Assembly (NCBI RefSeq): GCF_019112545.1
Contig: NW_025064888.1
Location: 331,383-395,382 of the forward strand
Reading direction: 5' to 3'
From: Guyanagaster necrorhizus
Taxonomy: Eukaryota; Basidiomycota; Agaricomycetes; Agaricales; Physalacriaceae
Length of the DNA stretch: 64,000 nt
Part shown: positions 58,051 to 64,000 of the stretch, one piece after another
Numbering within the stretch: the stretch's first letter is position 1
Layout: each line of letters opens with the position of its first letter
Notes under the pieces: model-generated
What the model saw: the letters and a program-made list of their open reading frames with translations, nothing else
Told to the model about the DNA's origin: nothing
The model's database searches: none
Made by a program: the position numbers and the translations under genes

Positions 58051-60565
58051 TTAAATCCCAATTCTCGGCCTCATTGGGCTGATACTCATCGCACCCAAGG
58101 ACTCTCCTAGACCCTTCGTAGCTGGATCCTCCTCGTTCTCCGTTTTTTGAACAACAGGAATCCCACCCTCATCAAACATATCTCTCATCTCATCTTCAAC
58201 TTCGCCTCCTTCGTCCTCGTCCTCGTCGTCTTCGTCTTCATCAATAGCCACTTCACTCCACTCCCGGTAGATACCTTCGATATACACGCCCGACCGCGGA
58301 AGTTTGTACGGATCAAACGGGAAGAACGTGTTGAGCTCAGCATTAACAGTAGCAGTGGTGAATATACGGTTTGGAGCGGTCGCAGCCAAGGCATTTTGGC
58401 GTTTATTTGACTCTAGCACAGTGTAGCAGTACATGAACCCGACGGTGTTGGCCACATGAGCAAATTGCATCGCGACGTTTGGCGAGCACACCTACCGAAC
58501 AACAGTCAGAAGATGTCCCAAAATATGATAGCATGGACATACCTTGAGAGGATTTAAAGGTGAATTCACTACTCGATGTACCACACTCAGCTCCCGCATC
58601 CACTTCTTTCCCTCGGCCTTCGCAAGATCTTCGTCTTCTTCCTCCTGCATATCTCTCCACCGGAAACAAAATACCAAAAAGAGGCTCTGCGAAACAGCAT
58701 AGAACACGCTGTTCTGCGCTGATTCCACGCCGTCTGCATGATCTATGTTGTCCAAATGTGAGGCAAGAAAATCACATAGAACTCTGAGGACTGTTCGCAC
58801 GCCCTCACGGTCCACAAACCGCGCTCGACTAACAAAGCTGCCAATGTAAGACGCAGCGGCTGCGCGTGTAACGGTTGGGGTGGACGGATTGATCAGGGAG
58901 CGGTCAATGAGCATACCAAGGAAGATATCAGCAAAGTCTGGATCTAAGGAGGTATACCAGAAGAGGAGAAACTGTGTGTAGCGGGACTTGAACGTAAGGA
59001 GGATTGTGCGGTCAAAGATCGCGAGGAGGGTATTGAATGTAATATGGAGCGCTGGGATCTTGGAGGGCGGCGTAGGCGATAGCAAATGTGGTGTTGAAGG
59101 TAGTTGTATTGTTGGCGGTGGAGGGGATGACATTGATGGTGTTGGGGATTGCGTTGATATTCCCAGGGGGTTGAAAGAATCATATACAGGAGGTAACGGT
59201 GGGAGATCTAGTGCAGGTAGTGGTTCCGGTGGAGATGGAGACGGTGGTTTAGGTGTCGAAGATTGGCTCCGGTCAAAATATTCAAACGTGAGTGTCAGTA
59301 TGGTGTCCAGCTTCTTTACCATATTTTGGATATGTCGAACATTTGTGATGGTGGCCTCAGGCTGGCCATTGTTATCAAGGTCAATATCACCCCCAGCATC
59401 AGACGAAAGGTCGCTGAAGTCATCGCCGTCTTCTGAATCCGTATCCGAATCATCACCTTCTTGTCCTATTAAGACGTCAAACGGATCCAACTCGAAGACT
59501 TCTTGATCTTGTTCCGCTTCCGCATCTTCTAGTTCCTCAAGCTCGACTTGAATCTCGACCTGCGGAAATTTGTCAATTGGAAATATAATTGACCACGAAA
59601 TCAGACGTACATCTATCTGAATGGCGCGATCGATGATTGTCCCGAGAATCTTGTCAGACAGTTCGGGGCAATAGTCGCAGACTCTCAACAAATTGCGAAT
59701 ATAGGTAGACTGTGACGCTATGTTTTGCCGCTTGTGGGGAAAATTGCGGGATAGGAGGGGCATCAGGGTCGATGGAAGCGTTGGTATAAGTGACAATATA
59801 TGTTTAAGAAGGTAATGAAGTCTGTCATAAACAGTACGACGGGTGACTGGACCAGACACTGTGGATGCATCGAGGGCTTGAGCACAAGACTCTGCATGAA
59901 CAGGTAAAAATGTGTATCGGACAGAAGCAGGCTTGACGTACGATAGGTAAAACCTTGAGCAATCATGCCCAGGACGAGCGAAAGGTACTCGGGTCTCGCA
60001 GAGAGCAACATTCCAATGAAGATGGTGTACGACTTAACCGTAGCGATATCCAAAATGGTCCATGGCATGCGGACGATGGCCTCTATCAGAGCATAATGGA
60101 CACGCTCAAGGCGAGAAACGACATGGGAAAGTGTCAGGATCCATGCGCGCAGCTGGGCCGACGTCTGAGCAGCAGCCTTTGGATTGAATTGATTGACAAG
60201 GTCATCAAATCGTTCGCTCCGTCCCTATGGTAGCCAGGTCAGTTTCTGTAACAGAAGTGAGAGCTCGTGTGACACACTTTGGCCTTTTCCTGCAGAGCAC
60301 TGGTGATGAAAGACAGATACATCTCATTGCGGTATTTTTCATCCTGCTTGACGCGTGAGTTGGTCGCGATTGGCCGACGAACGAGCAACAGCGAGGAAGA
60401 CGAGGACGAGGATGAGGCGGTAGTCGCAGAGGATTTTCTTGGTTGCTTGCCAGGGAAAGTGGCGAGGGTCGGCTTTGGTAGTGGCGCCTCCATGAAACGG
60501 GAATTCGGAGGCCCAGATTTCGGAGTTCGGTGGTTGAACTGGTTCAGTCGAGAATGGGGATCCAT
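58051..60565 (-). CDS. RRN3: RNA polymerase I-specific transcription initiation factor RRN3
   Basis: RRN3 (TIF-IA in mammals) binds RNA polymerase I and recruits it to the rDNA promoter in the nucleolus, linking ribosome production to growth. Five exons join in phase: 60565-60278, 60224-59942, 59891-59611, 59559-58543, 58491-58051, giving 769 residues (yeast 627, human 651). Diagnostic stretches are GMIAQGFTYQS (across intron 2), VTRRTVYDRLHYLLKHIL, NFPHKRQ, YIRNLLRVCDYCPELSDKILGTIIDRAIQIDV, and PLNPLKVCSPNVAMQFA with the following YCYTVLE. An acidic, Ser-rich insert and a Pro/Ser-rich linker (about 59500-59080) explain the extra length. The chosen start is MDPHSRLNQF; an in-frame ATG at 60622 would add 19 residues. 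Intron 3 (59560-59610, 51 bp) has no in-frame stop, so its retention would add 17 residues. Confidence 0.93.
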
Positions 60566-60710
60566 TCTTCCGCAACCATTCACGGGGCAAAACCAAGGAA
60601 GGAGAGCGGAACAAACATCCATTCGCCCGGTTCCGCAAGAAAAATTACACAGCCTTTGTAAGCAGACCTAGAAAAGACCAAGCGGCCCTGCCACCCTTAC
60701 CTTTTCCTCC
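60566..60710. promoter_or_regulatory. Shared promoter region of RRN3 and NDUFB9
   Basis: Only 145 bp (or 88 bp if RRN3 starts at 60622) separate the two divergent start codons, so both promoters must overlap. I see no clear TATA box. It is pyrimidine-rich just before the NDUFB9 start. Confidence 0.6.
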
Positions 60711-61246
60711 ATGTCCTCCTCTACCTTCTCATCCGCCCACAGGCTCTATGTCAAGTCGCTCTACAAACGATACCTGAAAAACGAGCTCGATTGGACAGTC
60801 ACCAGGAGTATTTGGCGGGCCAAGGCCCTTTTGATTAGAGCAGAGTTCGAGAAAAACCGGTATGTTGACGCTTATCCTGCATGGAATAAATGCTGACATC
60901 TTGACAGTAATGTGCATGATCCTCGAGCACTGGCCGTAATTTTGGAGAGAGCAGAGGCGGAACTGGCAGCGAAAAAGCACCCTGACCCATACATTAGTGA
61001 GTCACTGCTCTGCTTTAGTCTCGGACTTTGTCTCAGCGGAGTCTAGGTCCTCTATTCCCTAATGGTACCAAATGGTGCGTGGACATCTGTCTTGTCTGCT
61101 ATTTTCGCCTGCTTACCGATTCACATCATGTAGGGAACGAAACACTCCCGTAAGTCCCCGTGGACCCTGGTATGCTTTCGCTTATCCGTTTACAGCCTCC
61201 TATGGGTCCTCTATACGATCATGAATCGGCCGAAGCTGCCCACTAG
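60711..61246 (+). CDS. NDUFB9: NADH:ubiquinone oxidoreductase (complex I) LYR-motif subunit NDUFB9/B22
   Basis: Accessory subunit of mitochondrial respiratory complex I, a small LYR-family protein of the membrane arm that binds acyl carrier protein. Five exons (60711-60859, 60908-60996, 61047-61074, 61134-61149, 61196-61246) with GT/AG introns of 46-59 bp join in phase to give 110 residues. The LYR tripeptide lies in HRLYVKSLYKRYLK (residues about 9-22), followed by WTVTRSIW..A..IRAEFEKNR and, at the C-terminal half, AEAELAAKKHPDPYI and PLFPNGTKWERN. These match the NDUFB9 hallmark HPQPYIFPDSPGGTSYER. The tail is Pro-rich, ending AEAAH. No classical presequence is needed for this family. Divergent from RRN3. 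Confidence 0.88.
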
Positions 61247-63366
61247 ATGACCACACGGTCGAGGGAGGAGGACTTGAAGGCACACAAACTGGGTGGAAAT
61301 TCATTGGTCCCTTGGATACCATAGCGCATTGGATGACTTCGGGTGCAAGAGACTTGGTACGGTTGTATTATCACGCTCTGGCTAAATGAAATTTACTAGT
61401 TGTATGTACACAAAACATTTCAACGGATAATGCAATGGCGACATTCGACCACATATGTGCGATATATTTATGTTCGCTGACCTCGTAGAACGACTTTTCA
61501 GGGCGAACATCCATGCCACCGCCGTTGGTCCCTCCAGATTCATACACGCCACGTAGCATATCATGTGGAATTTTAGCGGCCTGGACTACTTACATATTCG
61601 CTGCAGAAAGCACATCCTGTCCTATTGGCGTTTCTTTGTCAGAAAGTCGCCATAGGACGTGAAAGGCCCGGACCACCGCTCGGAATATGCGGCTCTCCGT
61701 ATCAACAAGGTTGAAAACGCGTCGAACCTTCATGAACTTTACACGCTCATTTCATCAGAACCACCACCAGAACCACCACTGGAGCTTACATATGTCGAAA
61801 TGCCGTGAGATCTGATAGCCTCATCCTCGTACAAATGGGCCGAGAGCGAATTCAAATCTAGTCTTCTGGCTACGGAGTACTTCCGAACCTACAGTCATTA
61901 CAGGCGTACTAGTGTGCCCACATCCGATTTCAAGTGATCTCAGAATATCTTTTGATGGACGTCTGTGGGATTCCCGGTCTTGATCATGTGCCATCATGAA
62001 TAGTGGCCTTCAAAATGCCGGAGCCTCCCGTTGTTTCGCCTACAAGGAGCAACCAGTAACTAAAAGGGAAACAAAAGCCGTATCTCCTGGACTTGCTTAT
62101 TTGGCCTTCAGATTCTAGCCACTTTTCAATCTTCTACAACAGATAACTAATGAAACTTGTCGGGAAGGAACACAGGTGATGGACTCCCTTGGACCGTGAC
62201 CCTCTTTGCAGTAAGGTTTCGAGTACCATGTGGGCCCCTTCTTTACCTTACCTTTGAATCTCGAGGCAATCTTTCTGATTGTGTTTGGGACCGATGTCCA
62301 TTCGAACTCTGGACTACATTTATTCTACTATTAATGCTCTCAGTATGCGCAGGATTTGGTGCTAATGACTTTGTGTGAAGCTAAACCATCCGCATTTTCA
62401 TCAAGTTCAACCGTTCGCATGGTATCGGTGCGAATCAAAGTACCATGTTCTTTTAGAGCAATCCACGTCATCTGGAGTCCACTGAATCCCCCGATCTCAT
62501 CTTATCATTACATAGCGCGGTACCTTCAGCACTGGCAGTCGATGCTAAGGGCGATGCAGAGCGCCCTCACATTCTGGTGTCAATTCTCTGGAATAAGTAC
62601 CCGAGCACGAATCCGGGCCACCCTCCGGGACATTACAATCTGAAGCTTCTGAAGTTGGACTCCAAACCCCATAAGGTCATGCCCATTTACGATCTTTACA
62701 GGAGGTCCTCATGATTTGCGTTCCCTTCAAATCGCATTCCTCGGTTCATCATCCCCTTTGCCGTCCCAGGGGTACGTTACCGAACTTTTGTTGCTGATGA
62801 TGCTGATGCGCTGATGTGATGGCCAACAACGAACTGTCAGTCTAGGTGCCGCCAAGTTTCAGTGTAAAATCTCTAGCCCATCCGCGATTAAATCCGAGGC
62901 AACATATCAGCTGGAATGTGAATGCAGCACAAGCCTCAACTTCCGCCCCATTTCGGTGTTCCTTATATGGGATAATACAGGTTATAGCTTGATTTTAGAA
63001 GATTGGCGTATTTCATATAAGAGCCACGGTTGTCTAAATTTGCCTTTTCTACAGGAGACACTAAAGATACCACAAGTCCACTTTCAATCATGCATGTTAC
63101 TTCTGCTTAATGTGGAACCTCGCCTCATCTGACTGCCTCCCAGAATTTCATTTTGTTCCGCGTTTCTTCTCATCTATTGATGGACACATGGTAAAGTATT
63201 CTAGGCCATGGGTTGCAACTCCTTGTGTGTTGAATCCCGGTTCCTGTCCTCTCAAGGAACAACCATCTATTTGTCTGCGGGGGAAATGAAATGGCGGACC
63301 TGCCGTTGCATATATATGCCTTACAAGACACCTGTCGACCTTTCTGAGTCGCTTTAGCTTTGCTTG
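61247..63366. other. 2.1 kb with no clear gene; a possible minus-strand exon near 61.4-61.8 kb
   Basis: No conserved protein was recognised. On the minus strand, a stretch reading RVFNLVDTESRIFRAVVRAFHVLWRL at about 61725-61648 is followed by one reading GVYESGGTNGGGMDVRPEKS near 61555-61490. A GTAAGT site lies between them (near 61595), so a small intron-containing gene is possible. I cannot join the parts convincingly or name a family. Elsewhere the open stretches are short (up to 95 codons) and look random. CpG content is normal here. Confidence 0.3.
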
Positions 63367-64000
63367 ATGGTGTCCAATGAAGACGGACTCGACGTTCTCT
63401 ATTACACGATTCGATTAATATGCCAAACGCTAGTATATGGTGAGCTTTCAAATGAAATTTTCAGACAACTGTCACTCATTCGCATCATGACCAGGAATGT
63501 ACCTGGTTCTTATACCCTTTTGTTGCCGTGCAATGCTGTGTGTACTTTAACATCAATCGAGGCCCGGGATTTATACGACGGGAAACAGGAAAAGAGGCAT
63601 CCAAGGAACAACCCGACGTGTGCTATTCTGTATGCTGGTCTTCATGTTTTCTCTCTCGACGGCCCATTGGGTTCTATCCGTATACCACGACCTCGATCTC
63701 ATCACAAGCGGGTTCGTGAACGGGATTCCTTTGGATAATGATGCCGCCAGCTATCGCCGACAGCAGTGCCTTCTGATGAATGCTTTGGCACTGATAAACG
63801 TTGGTGGCCTTAGAGCAATTCACGGACTCGTACTAATCCATGTTTTTAGTGCTTCTTGACCGACGGCGTCGTTGTCTGGCGAGCATGGGTGCTCTGCAAA
63901 CAAGAATACCCCAAGGCACTAATGGTTCCTATCGTGCTTTTATGCTGCACAACATGTACGTACCTATCTTTTTTCGTTCCGACATCACTGACCTTTCCTA
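63367..64000 (+). CDS. Multi-pass membrane protein, Agaricomycete family (3' end outside the window)
   Basis: Exons 63367-63439, 63495-63537, 63589-63799 and 63850-63955 join in phase; a further intron starts GTACGT at 63956 and the window ends in it. The start is the ATG at 63367 (MVSNEDGLDVLYY). Helical, hydrophobic stretches include RLICQTLVYGMYLVLIPFCC, RRVLFCMLVFMFSLSTAHWV and MVPIVLLCC. The motif LTDGVVVWRAWVLC is, from memory, typical of a large unnamed Agaricomycete family of about seven transmembrane helices. A TAA at 63548 lies inside the proposed second intron (63538-63588). Homologous to the broken copy at 50873. Role unknown; plasma membrane or endomembrane location is inferred. 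Confidence 0.7.

Noticed and set aside
58988..59506. A 172-codon open frame on the plus strand
   Set aside because: It is antisense to the Pro/Ser- and acid-rich part of RRN3, low in complexity, and has no motif.
63548..63550. A TAA that seemed to break the membrane-protein gene at 63367
   Set aside because: A 51-bp GT/AG intron (63538-63588) removes it and restores the phase, and the related copy at 50995 has the same exon start after it.
1..64000. CRISPR arrays, bacterial operons, tRNA or rRNA genes
   Set aside because: No array of short spaced repeats, no ribosome-binding sites and no cloverleaf or rRNA-like stretch was seen; the sequence is fungal nuclear DNA.

Overview
The window is eukaryotic and very probably from a mushroom-forming basidiomycete (Agaricomycete). 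The evidence is the pair of conserved host genes with many introns of about 50 bp, an unnamed multi-pass membrane protein family that I know from Agaricomycetes, and a nest of chromodomain Ty3/gypsy retrotransposons whose decay is mainly loss of CpG. This is inferred from motifs and gene structure; no database was searched.

Positions 1 to about 48.7 kb are a nest of LTR retrotransposons. Seven Ty3/gypsy chromovirus copies are named here A to D and F to H, and one Ty1/copia element is named E. C (+) is the oldest host. It is seen in three pieces, 13848-16544, 29599-30556 and 38718-40389, whose pol frame reads on across both gaps. The first gap holds copia E (-, 16545-29598), which itself contains gypsy D (-, 16954-25101). 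The second gap holds gypsy B (+, 30557-38717), the best preserved complete copy. On the left, the right-hand parts of A (1-5305), F (5306-8311) and G (8312-13847) follow one another, as expected if A sits in F, F in G and G in C, with the missing halves to the left of the window. H (-, 40550-48743) is a separate insertion to the right of C. Four insertions (B, D, E, H) have target-site duplications that can be read directly; three are perfect and one has a single G/A difference.

The gypsy copies share one plan: LTR, ORF0 with a hydrophobic segment, gag with a CCHC knuckle, then pol in the -1 frame (protease, reverse transcriptase, RNase H, integrase, chromodomain), then LTR. The base run just inside the 5' LTR is complementary to a run within the LTR that lies 33-34 nt after a TATTTAAG box. 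This fits self-primed reverse transcription of the Tf1 type. Copia E instead has a primer site matching the anticodon arm of initiator tRNA-Met.

From 40.4 to about 51.3 kb the non-element sequence is also CpG-poor and broken. It runs into the 5' half of a membrane-protein gene (50873-52027), whose 3' half keeps its CpGs.

From 52.3 kb to the end the sequence is normal and gene-rich. It holds a 12-exon gene for a 989-residue protein of unknown function (52284-55835, -), a broken and internally deleted copy of that gene (about 56190-57790, -), RRN3 (RNA polymerase I initiation factor, 58051-60565, -), divergent from it NDUFB9 (complex I LYR subunit, 60711-61246, +), about 2.1 kb with no clear gene, and the 5' part of a second membrane-protein gene (63367 to the window end, +).
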